DNA of 64,000 nucleotides from Notamacropus eugenii (taxonomy: Eukaryota > Chordata > Mammalia > Diprotodontia > Macropodidae): NCBI RefSeq assembly GCF_028372415.1, contig NC_092875.1, positions 53,508,271 to 53,572,270 on the forward strand. The letters run 5' to 3'. A model generated the notes under the pieces. That model ran no database searches and was not told the DNA's origin. It saw only the letters and a list, made by a program, of their open reading frames with translations. Both the position numbers and the translations under genes were made by a program. Shown in pieces: positions 19,037 through 30,322 of this stretch; within the stretch, counting starts at the first letter, position 1; the number at the start of each line of letters is the position of its first letter.

Positions 19037-22033
19037 ACACAGGTCTGTCCAGCAGAAGCCCAATGACATCTCATCCTTGCAAACAGAGAGGACACAGAGC
19101 TCACCAGCCCACTTATGGTGGATCCACCATGGGAAACTCCACTTTCAGGACACCAGCATTGACTGTGCCACTAGACACAGCTCCTGGCTTAGTCTCTGCT
19201 TGATCCACTAAACTTGCTGTGGGCTGTGCTTCAGGCAGCAAAGCTGTGGAGACACCTCTGATGACCATTTCTTCTCTGACAGGAACCCCTACTTCCACTG
19301 AATCTTCTGCTGGCATGACTATGGCCACTGTCTCCCTCCCACTAGTTTCTACTCCATTTCAGTTCCCGGGCATACCAGTCTCCAGTGCTCCCTTAGACAC
19401 CAACCCAAAAGGGATAATTTCTTTCTTTTCCCCCATGTTCATCCCTAGTGCAGCCACCAAAACAGGGGAGGAGCCTGACATTACTAGGTATGCAGAGACT
19501 GTTCTAGGTGACACCTTCCATACCATAATCACTGCTTCAAAGCAAAAAAGCAGCCTGACACTTGCTATGTCTTCATCTGCCCCAGTCTCCAATATCAAAG
19601 TCACAGAGATACTCCCCATTTCCATCAATACCATCATAGTGGCTTCAAGTATGCCAGGGATGCCTGAGGCCCAGACAAGGAACTGAACCCAACTCATCTG
19701 GGCTGCCTTTTACTGCTATGGGTAAGACTTTATGTTCTGTAGGAGGAGGCCCAAGTATAGTTCTTCCATCCATGAGAGGACCCACAGAGATCAGGACTGT
19801 ATCTAGCAGTATCTCTGAAACCAAAGACACTATCCACATCACTTCAGAACAGCCTACCAGTAACAAGGGTATTCTGGAGACTCCTTGAACTGATGGAATG
19901 ACCTCCTCTGGCTCTTCCAGTATGAGACAGGAGCAGGCCTATTCCAAAACTCTTTTAGTCCTCTTTGTCTCCTTGGGAACCATGACTCCTATTACCATGA
20001 CTAGGGAGCAGAGCACAGATGTTCCATCTCCACCTCTAGTCACAACGGTGCCCTGTATCATGACAATGAGACCAGCCTCCTGGCTCCTATTGAAGGCTTC
20101 CTCCCCATTGCTGGCACAAAGTCAAGTCCAAATGTGGCCTCCACATCTGTGCTCATGGCTGAACCAACTTCAGTAGGTGGCCCTCAAAGCTCAGAGAGTG
20201 ACATGGATTCATATGGTTCCTTGCATTCTCCTGAAATCACAGTTGGCCAAATCACACACACAACTAGAGGGCCCAGCACTGACTCACTTGTGGACACCAC
20301 CTCAGGTCATAGCTTATATGTTCAAACAACCAGTGTTGGAACAGAGACATCCTCCCACCTGGTGAAAATAACTGTAGCTGAATCCTCCCCAATAGTGTCC
20401 CTGTGACTTGCATTGATGAATCTCCAAGTGGCCCATGGTTTTCTATCCCTGCTGAAGCTGCCATGAGTGTGCTAAGTATGGGCCTTAGTTGGCTCTGGAC
20501 TCCAACCCCAGTCACCCCTGAAGCCTCCTCAGGGAGCCAGCCCATGGTGGATGGCATGAGTTCAGCTGTCCCAGGGACTGAGGTTCCAAATGTGCCTCCT
20601 AGCAGCAAAATCCCAGATATCCTACCCACCTGTCTTTCTTCTGCCCAACATCCTGAGAGTCCACCTTTGGAGGAGGGACTAGCCCAGATGCCTCAGTGGC
20701 CACATCTATGCCTCTAGTGTCACCATCTTCAGACAATGGTACTGGAGCACCAGTTTCACCTTCTATAGCTATTAGCTCATCGTGGGTGTGGAATAGAGCC
20801 CATGAGGTGTTACCTAATGGCTCAAAAACCAACTCACTTCTCCTATTGACCACTGCACTAGTGGAAGGATTAACCATAAATATCCCAGCTATTGTGACAG
20901 GAGAGAGCACTGAAAGGAGATTGAGTCAAGAGCCCAGTACCAGCCTGGGGGAGACCCCAGCCTCCTCAAAGGATACAGCTCCCGCATGGATGCTTCCTTT
21001 TTCTCAGGAGGTATCACCTGCTATGGTCACAGAACCTTCCTCAGGTTTAAGGTTTGCAACTGGAACATCAAGTCCCCTAGTCACTGCCCTGCCAACAATG
21101 ACTGATACCACTTCCCCATTAGGGCCTAGCACACTTGGAGAAGACAGATCCTCTTTTCCTTTTTCCTCAGTCACGTGGCTCAGCCCTTCATCCATCTCCC
21201 CCATGTCCACAGCAGAGAACAATGGAGCTTCTTCTCCCAGCACCACTTCAGTGAGACCCCTAGAGTTCATGACAGATGTCTCAATAGCTGTAGCAGCCAC
21301 TAATGTAGGTACTGACATGTCCTCCTTCCCAGACAAGACCTATGTGGAAACTGGTTCCAGTTCAGTTGCCCCTCTGGGCACCAGACTGCCAGGCTTCATT
21401 GACTCAGCTATTGTGATAGGAGCCCCAGGGACTCCAGAGGGGAAGAGTAGTCTCTAGGGCACAGGCTTGGCCACAGTATAACGGAGTAGCCTCCCCCTCA
21501 GCCCTCCAATGATGGAGACCCAACTTTCCATCACCATACATGCTGGCGCATGGACAACTTCATCTATCTCTGTGAGCAGCCAACAGATGGCACCAGACAC
21601 CAGCTTTCCCAACCTGTTGGACACCATCTCTACTGGGGCTGCCAGCCTTGTGTTTATCCCTTCCTCAGAGGCAGGTATTCCTGGGCTGTCAATACCCACC
21701 ACAGACTCCTCTGCTGTGTTCATCCAATTCCCATGCTCGACAAGCATCTTTCCCACTGTGATGGTCCCATCATCTAGATCTCAGTTGAGATTTCCCACCA
21801 CCACTGGATCAGAGCAGAACACAGATGATAGAGGAACCAGGCCATTCACCCCATCTTCAATGGACCTGGAGATCACATGGACATCTTTTCCTTCCCATTC
21901 AGAGACTGCACTCCCAGGGGACAGCACTTCTACAGTCTTTGGTTCAGTCCCTGATCCTTCTACCTCAGGCCTTTTGCCAAGTGAACGTATACTCCTTTCC
22001 CTTAGGAGGATTCAGTTTGAATGTGGAGGTTAA
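19037..22033 (+). pseudogene. MUC16-like large PTS exon, unit B
   Basis: The acceptor CTCTTTTAG precedes a stretch of about 3 kb in which the plus strand is Ser/Thr/Pro-rich in one frame or another. The longest open parts are 19219-19686, 20696-21457 (253 codons, with SPSTTSVRPLEFMTDVSIAV) and 21509-22033. The frames differ between them, and unit C has a Trp codon (23428 region) where this copy has TGA shortly before 19219, so the exon cannot be read through as it stands. Composition and lack of cysteines fit a secreted or membrane mucin ectodomain. The exact 3' end was not determined; similarity to the unit A end suggests it is close to 22030. Confidence 0.65.
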
Positions 22034-22467
22034 ATTATTTCTGTACAACAGAGGGAAGCAACCATGTGTATTTCAGAGGAAGGAATGCCTTGCTTTGAGA
22101 GTTCTTGCTCAGGGCCTCCATTTTCATCCATTCAAGAACTCTGGCTTCTGTTGGTCACTCTCCTCCTGTGAATGAAGTCAGCTTTGTGGCCCTGGTGACT
22201 GAAATGACCATTCCCATCCTGTCAGCAGAAATTGCATGGCCTCATCCTGATTTAGGCAGGATGTAGAATTGGGCTGTGGAGAAGGGGACCCTTCAGACAA
22301 TGTTTCGAAGGGAAGACGTGAACAATGACAGATAATCTGAATAAGTCTTTAAGAGAACTTAAGTCTTTACATGATGCCTCATATCTGAGAGGTCTCTACC
22401 TTGATTAGAGTCAGTGCACACGAAATGCTTGTTGACTGATGAATTGACTAACTTGCCGTCTTTACAG

Positions 22468-22581
22468 GCATCCGTGAGAGCATCAGTCCCAGCACCCACA
22501 TTGCACACCTAACCTCACAGGAAGGTAGCAGACCTCCAAACGGTGAACCCGCAGTGCCCACCACCATTGTCATTGCTTTAG
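22468..22581 (+). CDS. Mucin 114-nt exon, copy 2
   Basis: The exon is symmetric, phase 1 to 1, open, with acceptor GTCTTTACAG and donor GGTTAGT. It encodes IRESISPSTHIAHLTSQEG and PPNGEPAVPTTIVIAL. It is clearly homologous to copy 1 (about 4.23 kb apart) with one codon fewer. Confidence 0.65.
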
Positions 22582-23247
22582 GTTAGTAACAGCTGCCCGT
22601 CTGCATGCACTCTGGAATGATTCTTCATCAGGGCTCAGTTGCTCACTAGGGGCAGTGCTCCATCTCCTGGATATTTGTGGTACTTTTCTTAGGTCCTGAT
22701 CTCTTGTTCATCACTTTCAATTTCTGGGAACATTTTCATTCTTTGGTTATTTCTTGGTCTCATTATGAGAGTTCTTTTCCTCCTTGTCTATTGCTTCATA
22801 ATTGAAAACAGGGACTCCTTTTACACTGGGAAATGGTGGGGAAGAAAAGGTTTTCTCATTGCTGCCAGGCTTCACAGAAAGAGGCAGTGGAAGAGGATTG
22901 GAGGAGGTGGTGTGTGTCCCTGAGAAGTGATTGAGAGCACTTTTGAGAGGGGTTTGGTCAAGACTAGATTCGCAGTCTGAGCCCTCTTCATAGTGGTGTG
23001 TCTCAGCATCAGAGGTGAACTCAGGCTCACAGTCTATGGCAGGAAGCTTTGAATGGTGAAGGTTTTTGTCCTAGAGGAGGTACCATGTTGTTTGTGAGAG
23101 GAGAGTGAGCAGTGGAGCAGTGGAGAGGGGAGTGTCATCCCCAAAGAGGAAGGAGCCTTGCAGAGAGGAGATGAGTGTGGCTGTGAGGGTGATTCCCTTG
23201 CACGCTACTGGATACTTCCACATGTTCCAACCAATTTCTTCTTTTAG

Positions 23248-26200
23248 ACACAGACCTGTCCAGCAGGAGCCCAATGACAGTAGGTACCAGGGATCTCATC
23301 CCTGCAAGCAGAGAGGACACGGAGCTCACCACCCCACCTGTGGTGGCATTCACCATGGGAAACTCCACTTTCAGGACACCAGCATTGACTGTGCTGCTAG
23401 ACACAGCTCCTGGCTCAGTCTCTCCTTGGTCCACTAAACTTGCCGTGGGCTGTGCTTTAGGCAGCAAAGCTGTGGAGACACCTCTGATGCCCATGTCTTC
23501 TGAAAGTAGCCCCTCTTCCATTGAATCTTCTGCTGGCGTAACCATGGCCACTTGCTCCCTCCCACTTGGTTCTACTTCAGCTGAGCTCCAGTTGGATCCA
23601 GGTTCCAGTACTTCCTTAGACTCCAGCCCACAAAAGACAATTTCTTCCTTTCCCCCCTCGGCCACCTTTAGTGAAACCATGACAACAGGGTGGGGAGTCT
23701 GACACCATGAAGACTGCAAAGTCTCCTCTAGGTGACTCGTTCCATAGTGGCAACTCTGCTCCAGGACAAACTAGTAGCGTCATACTTGCTCTGACTTCAT
23801 CTGACTCAGTTTTCACTATCAGAATCACAGGCATCCTCATTTCCCACACAACCAACACAGTGGTTTCCACCATCCCAGGGAAGTGAGAAACCCAGGCAGG
23901 GACTGAACCCAGCTCAGTTGGGCTACCTTTCATTAGCCTGAGCAAGACCTTCTCCCCCTGAGGAAGGAGGATAAGCCACAGTCATGCCATCCGTGGGAGG
24001 AAACACAGGGCCCATGGCTATGTCCACCACTATCCCTGTGACCATAGGGACTTCAGGAACTCCCATCACTCTGGGAGTACACAGCAGTTCCACAGGGACA
24101 CTGGAGCCTTCCTGGACAGGGAAAAAAAACCTCTCCTTGCTCTTCTAGCATGGGACATAGGATGTGCTATTCCATCACTGTTCTAGCTCCTTCTGCTTCC
24201 CTGGGCCCCATGACTTGGGAGTAGAGGACAGATGCTGCCTCCTCTCCTCCATGGAGATCCTACTTCTTGAGGAGGGGTCCAGTTCCATGGCTCTTCCTGA
24301 AAATTTCCTCCCCACTATGGGCACACAAAGCAGGTGTGGCATCCATCATCATCCTTCTAGCTGACCCAAATTCATTAGGCATCTCTGTGGGCTCTGAGAA
24401 TAGCATGGATTCACATGACTCCTTGTCTTTTACAGAGAACACAACTTGGCAGGTCACAGGTGTAACTCTGGTTTCTAGCCCTCACTCTCCATGGACAGTA
24501 CCTTACATATCTCAGGTGTTCCAGTGACCAGTCTTGGACCAAAGACCTCTTCTTTCCTGGAGCCAACAACTGTAGCTAAAGCCTCCTCTAACAGTGTCCC
24601 TGTGGGTGGCATAGATGAAGGTCCAGTTGTCCTTTGATTTTCTACCCCAGCTGAATCCTTGAATTTGTTAAGCACTGGTCACAATAGTTTTAGGGTGGTT
24701 ACTCCAGATGCCCCTGAAGCCTCCTCATGGAAAAGCCCCATGTCTGAGGCCATGAACCCTGCCGTCTCAACCGTGGAAACCACAGTGAAAGGTATCACTT
24801 CAATTCTAATCACAGAAGGCAGTGAAAGGAGCTTAACTGACCTGTTCAGCACCACTCTGGGAGAGATTCCAGGTTTCTCTAAGGACAGAGTACCCATATA
24901 CACAAGCCCTGCGTCCCCAAAGATTCCCTTGCTAATATGTACAGAAGCCAATTTTGCCCAGTTCCAGTTCCTAGGACCCCAGATTCCTCCCTCACAACCC
25001 TTCCAACCATATCTGATACAGAATCTTCATCCAACAGCTTCTGGGACAGTAGGTCCCTCACTTACTAATCATCTAACATTGACTGAAACCTCATCTGCAA
25101 CTCTTCTGCCCATAATTGCAGAGGCCAAGTCAGCATTCCCTGTGACCCCAAGACTGTTGGAGAGCCCTTCATCTGTTAGGAGCCTCTCTGCAACAGAGAC
25201 CATTAGCCTATCTCCCCATATGACCTCTTCTCCCTCTGGGAGCCTCCCAACAGATGTCACAATTCTTGGCCCAGCCACAAACTCAGACACAGTTCTAGCC
25301 CCTCTGCTAAAGGATATCTGAGTGGAAGCTCCTGTCAGCTCAGCTCCTTCTGCCACTATATCTGGCTTGACTTCTTCAGGATGTGGAATCTTTGAGTGTG
25401 CAGGGACAAGTACATTTATTTTCACCATAGGTAGTGGCATAGCATCACAGATGCTATGCTATTCCATGACTTTGACCACCTCCCTCACTAAGGCTACATC
25501 TCCTTTCAGCACACCATGAACAGAGACAAGTCCTGTTTATCAAGACACAACACTGGATATCGTGCCAAAAGCTGTTGCTGGATCTGATTCAAACACTTCC
25601 TGGGACACCATGTTCCTCTCTTACAAACCTCCCAACAGTGACAAGCAGAAAATTCCTCTCATCCCTTCTCGCAATTACTAAGACTATGTCAACTTCTATT
25701 CTGATCCCTGGACTGTGTGGCAGCCCTCTATCGATTGCCACCATCTCTGCCCCAGAATGCAACAAATGATCTTCTTCCTTTACTGTTTCTGCTCCTGCGA
25801 GTCAAATGTCTGATGTTATAACCACTGGGAAAGACACCTTTTCAAACATTGCTGTCTCCACCTTCTCAGAGACCACAGAGGAACCTGACTTCCATTCAGC
25901 AGCCTTTGTGAGCACAAGTCTGCCTATCTTCCCTGGCTCACTTCATATGGCAGAGGCCCCAGGGTCTCCAGGGCAGAACATAGGCCCTAGCACAGCATCA
26001 GGAATCAGCTTCCCCTTCAGTCTTCCCATCACAGAGACCACAACTTCCATTAGCAGGAATCCTGGATTAGCAAGACATTCTTTGAATGGCCAGCCAACGG
26101 CACCAGACAAAAGTGTTCCCATCCTTCTGACCACCACCTTCACTGAGGCATCCAGCCCTGCCTCTAGACATTACCTAGAAGCAGAGACCTCTAGCTAGGC

Positions 26201-26450
26201 TAATATGTTTCCAAGCCCCAGCCCAGACTTCTCTTCTCTGTTCTCCCAACACTCATCCTGGACAAGCACATCTTCCCCAGGGATGGTTCCTTCCTTGACG
26301 TGCCCACTGATGATAGCTGCTACCACTGGGTCAGAGAAGAGCACAGAATATACGACTCCAACAGGCACCCCATCTTCATATGATCCTAAATGGCCATCCA
26401 TCTCTCCCTGTCCAGAAGCCACACCACAATAGGCATCACTTGCCATTCAG
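23248..26450 (+). pseudogene. MUC16-like large PTS exon, unit C
   Basis: The acceptor TTCTTTTAG opens a frame reading TDLSSRSPMTVGTRDLIPAS and continuing for about 150 codons to 23702. This is paralogous to unit B starting at 19037 (spacing 4.21 kb). Further Ser/Thr-rich open parts follow at 24659-25321 (220 codons) and 25806-26198 (130 codons), again in changing frames. The exon is degraded by several nonsense and frame changes. It belongs to the same tandemly duplicated mucin as unit B. Confidence 0.65.
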
Positions 26451-26529
26451 GTGCAGGTCCTGCTTCTGCCACCTCCACTGTATTTACAAGTAAGCATCAA
26501 CTCCTGCCTTTCCTTCTGGGGATCTCATT

Positions 26530-26715
26530 AGTCCTTGTTGTTCTGTTGATTTCCAGTGATATCTAAATCTTTGTGACCACATTTGGGATTTTCTTGGCAA
26601 AGATACTGGAGCAGTTTGCCATTTTCTTCTCCAGTTTATTTTACAGATGAGAAAACTGAGGCAAACAGGGTTAAGTCACTTGCCCAAGTTCACTCCTAGC
26701 AAGTGCCTGAGGTAG
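26530..26715 (+). repeat. SINE (tRNA/CORE type)
   Basis: It contains TGGGATTTTCTTGGCAAAGA followed by TTTTACAGATGAGAAAACTG and GTTAAGTCACTTGCCCAAG, a widespread marsupial SINE body. It interrupts the mucin-derived sequence. Confidence 0.7.
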
Positions 26716-26719
26716 TGCC

Positions 26720-27230
26720 TTGGCCCACAGGGCAGATGTTACAGGGACCAGTCTTGGAGCAGAGACATCTTCCTATCACATGGAGCCAACAATAGTAGCT
26801 GAAGCCCCTCCTGACAGTTTCTCTGTGGCTGGCACTGAAGAAAGTACAATTGTCCCATGGTTCTATATAACAGCTGAAGTTGTGAGTACGCTAAGCACTG
26901 TTCTTAATTGGTTGTGGATGCACACTCCAGCCACCCCTGAAGCCTCTTCAGGGAAAAGCCTCATGGCTGACTACATGAATTCAGCTATCCCAGGGACTGA
27001 GGGTCCAAGTCTGACTCCCAGCACAAAGTCATGGACATCCTCCGTATCTCTCCTGTCTCTACTTGGCATCCTGAGCTCTCAAGTATAAGAACCCATGTAC
27101 CATATCCTTTCCTGAATGTTCTGAATTCTCAGTAACTGATACTGGAGTGCTAGACTCATCTGCTACACCGTTTAGCTCAACTTTGGTGGGGATCAGAGAT
27201 GTGTCTTTGCTTAGGTATTTTTCACACCAT
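26720..27230 (+). pseudogene. Mucin PTS fragment after the SINE
   Basis: An open stretch of 122 codons (26720-27088) contains GTSLGAETSSYHMEPTIVAE and HTPATPEASSGKSLMADYMN. The same peptide pattern occurs near 16200, 20340 and 24530, making this the fourth copy of one internal mucin segment. It probably continues unit C. Confidence 0.6.
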
Positions 27231-27284
27231 GATTTCTAGATCATTTCTTGGACTGTTACCTTTTATCCATAGTTGCTTTTCACT

Positions 27285-27410
27285 CCTGTTATATTCTGAC
27301 ACAATGTAACCTCGTTGAGGGCAGGAACTGGCATTTTCATCTTTGTGTCTACAATGCCTTGTATGGTACCTGCTATCTTACTAAATACTTCTTGGGTGAA
27401 TGTTATTAAG
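27285..27410 (+). repeat. L2/MIR 3'-end fragment
   Basis: GTAACCTCGTTGAGGGCAGG followed by a 'CAATGCCTTGTATGGTACC' block matches the conserved L2 3' tail. Confidence 0.6.
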
Positions 27411-27835
27411 CATCTACTTTTTTTCTTCTGTCTATTGATTAACCCTTGGTCCTGGGCTTTGAGAGCATACCAGGGGCCCTTCTAAGATTGTTGGCAGCTT
27501 CATTTGGAAGTAGGTGCTCCCTCTCTGAATGCCCTGCTCAGCTGACTCCCCAAACCAGAAATGGAGAGCTGTGGGGGTGAGATGAGGTAGAATCAACCCT
27601 CCTGAAGAGTGGTGAGGGGTATTCCCCATATCTAGATCTGTCACGGAGGGAGATCAGGTGGCTCTGAGAAAGGAGGCAAGTGAAGGTAATAGAAAACCAC
27701 TGCCTCTGATGCCTAAGGCCATGTCCTGTCACTCTGGTCTGGAATGAAGGAGCAGGGTGTGTGCCCCTGTCTTGTTACCCTCCTCTGCTCCTTACATGAC
27801 TGAGTCCCAGGTCCTTCCTTCTTCCTTTTCTTTAG

Positions 27836-27949
27836 GCATCGATGATAGTGTGGCAACTGCCACCCACATTCTAGATCAGGGAGCATCTGAGGGCCTGTGG
27901 GCCCCAACAAGTGATTCTCAGGCACCCAGGTCCACTGTCAGTTCCATGG
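27836..27949 (+). CDS. Mucin 114-nt exon, copy 3
   Basis: The exon is symmetric, phase 1 to 1, open, with acceptor TTTCTTTAG and donor GGTAAGT. It encodes IDDSVATATHILDQGASEG and SDSQAPRSTVSSM. It shares the THI spacing with copies 1 and 2. Confidence 0.6.
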
Positions 27950-28264
27950 GTAAGTAGAAGCCTTCTTTATGCTGCTTCTCCTGGGTAGCCATACTTTCTA
28001 GATCTCCATTCCTGATCTTTGGAGGCAGCTAGCATATACAGGGTATTCCCCAAGTCTTAGTGCAGTAGGAGGTTAACTGAATCACCCAGCACCAGTCTTC
28101 CAAGTATAAAGCATCCTCAGTAACAAGTCATGTATCCCAGAAGTCACCTTGACCAGAAGAATCTTATACTGAATCAGGTTTGATCTCGGTTGCTAGAACC
28201 ACTAAGTTAACTGAACCATCCAGCACTAAGACTTTTGGGGATGTCCTATGTGCCCACATGTGTA

Positions 28265-28750
28265 TGTGTTTTTAAAACTTCAAGATTTTGTGAAGTAGTT
28301 TACATGTGTTGTCTCATTTGATCCTCATGACAACCATGGGAGAGGTCAGTGCTATTATTAACCCCATTTTGCAGATAAGGAAACCAAGGCAGGTTTGTCC
28401 AGATAGTAAGGGTCTGATGCAGGATTTGAACACAGCTTTTCCTGACACCTCCTTATCCTCTCTTCTCTCTCGGATTTTCAGGACACCACTTTCTCTTGTT
28501 TGTCCTTCCACCAATCTGACTGCTCCTCAGTCTGCTTTGTGGTATCCTCATTCAGGGCATATCTCTCTTACCAAATGTATCCCTCAGGGCTCTATCCTGG
28601 ACCCTCTTTTCTTCTTCCTCTACACTCTTTCACTTGGTGATCTCAGAAGCTCCCATGGATTTAATGACCATTTGTATGCTGATGATTTTCTAATACCTTA
28701 TTTTACAGATGAGGAAACTAGGGTCTAAAGGAGAATTGGTTTACCCAATG
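28265..28750 (+). repeat. MIR SINE plus short L2 fragment
   Basis: 28265-28440 shows GATCCTCATGACAACCATGG and CCATTTTGCAGATAAGGAAA (MIR core). 28530-28690 reads as L2 pol ([20 protein letters not shown] and LYADD, positions 28583-28690). A second MIR core (ACAGATGAGGAAACTAGGG) follows at about 28705. Confidence 0.65.
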
Positions 28751-29237
28751 TCATAACCACTAGTAAAGATCCAAGTCAAGAAGTGAACATGCATCCAGGT
28801 GTTTCTGTTTCCAGAGATCCTTCTATCTCACCATGTTGCTTCATGGCTGAATTCTCTCACCTGGCTTTTTCCTCTCTAGGTCTCTATTTTGTGTTACTTT
28901 GGGACTATGACTTTAGAACTACATCTGTTAAAGCAGCTTAGTACCTTTTAGATGACTGCATAGGAGGGTGGCCTAATGGTTCCTGTGACCCCCATGTTTG
29001 TTGGGGCAAACTGAATATTACTGGTGGTCTTTAGATAAACTTGGAATTGTCCAAATCTGAGCTGTAGTTTTGAAAGGTGGACCTTTCCTAGAGTCAGGGT
29101 AAGTAATAATAAGTAAAAGAATGCACACAATCTTAGGCTACAAGGTTAGTCCATGTGGGTACCATGCCTTTGCTTTCATGTCGACCATGATTCAGACATA
29201 ACCGATTCCCAGGCCCTCCCCTCATTCCTTCCTTGAG

Positions 29238-29351
29238 GCAAAGAGGCTGATGTGGAGCCCATCACACAAATCCCAGACCAAGACACACCAGGAGGCCCTA
29301 CAGTGCTGACAAGTAGCCTTCTAGAACTCTTAAATACCCTCAGTCCTACAG
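29238..29351 (+). CDS. Mucin 114-nt exon, copy 4 (diverged)
   Basis: The exon is symmetric, phase 1 to 1, and open: KEADVEPITQIPDQDTPGG then TSSLLELLNTLSPT. The acceptor (CCTTCCTTGAG) is weaker than in the other copies; the donor is GGTAACT. The intron start, GTAACTAGAAGCCTCC, resembles that of copy 3 (GTAAGTAGAAGCC), supporting common descent. Confidence 0.5.
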
Positions 29352-30322
29352 GTAACTAGAAGCCTCCTTTGCTTCCTCTCCTGGATGAACATTCATCCTC
29401 CTCTGGAGATAATACAGTGAATCACCTCCAGAGGTTGAAATGAAGAGGTCTTTGAGAGGGGAGTTTGGTATCGTCAGGCCCATGTGGCAATAATTGCTTT
29501 CTTGATCTCTTTCCCTGAGCTTATCATATATGACCCCCTCTTCCCACTGGGAAAAATATTTTAGATTTGACCAAAATAAGCATCTCCCTATGGTCCAGGT
29601 AGAGCAGGCCAGTCCAGGAGGCCTTCTGCCTGGGCATCTGTTGCATTTCCTGTTCTCATCTATGTTTTGTGTAGAATTTATCTGGATAAAACAAGGATAT
29701 TGATAAGAATATACCATATCCTTTCAGAATCTCTTTATATTTGGTAAATTTCTATTGAGAGCTGGAGGCTGGTATCCAAGTATCAAAGATACTAACCTAT
29801 GTGGCTTTGGGACCTTGTCTTAATTAAGGGTCTGTCTAAGCAAGCCAACTTGGAATTTTTGATGGCCTCTGTACCATTCCAGTTCCCTGACCCATGTTCC
29901 TGGACAAGATGTCAGAGAAATTTCAGCTATGAAGTGATACTCTTTATGTTCCCAACACGTGCTTTCTCCATTCATTTCATTCATTTTTTCTTCATGCATA
30001 CATGCTTTCATCCATTTCCTAAGCCTTTGCGAGGTCAGGTGATTCTCAAGATTTAAAAGATGCATCTTGGGATGAAGAAGGGAACTTCTGTATGACTGTG
30101 GATCCATTTACTGATCATTGTAGTCACCCCAGAGTAGCAGTAGTCATGGTCCCCAAAGATATCCTTTGGTAGACAACCTTGTTCATTAGGGGAGAGGTGT
30201 CTATGTGAAGCATTGAAGGAGATAATGAAGTGGTGGGGTGGTCTCCTAAAGAGGAATTGGGTTATTGAGAATAAATGAAGATGAATAGCCTTCCCTTTTT
30301 CCTTCCCTATATCCTTGCACAG
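29352..30322. other. Intron-like sequence without recognised features
   Basis: No coding exon or clear repeat was recognised between mucin exon copy 4 and the next large PTS block. Confidence 0.4.
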
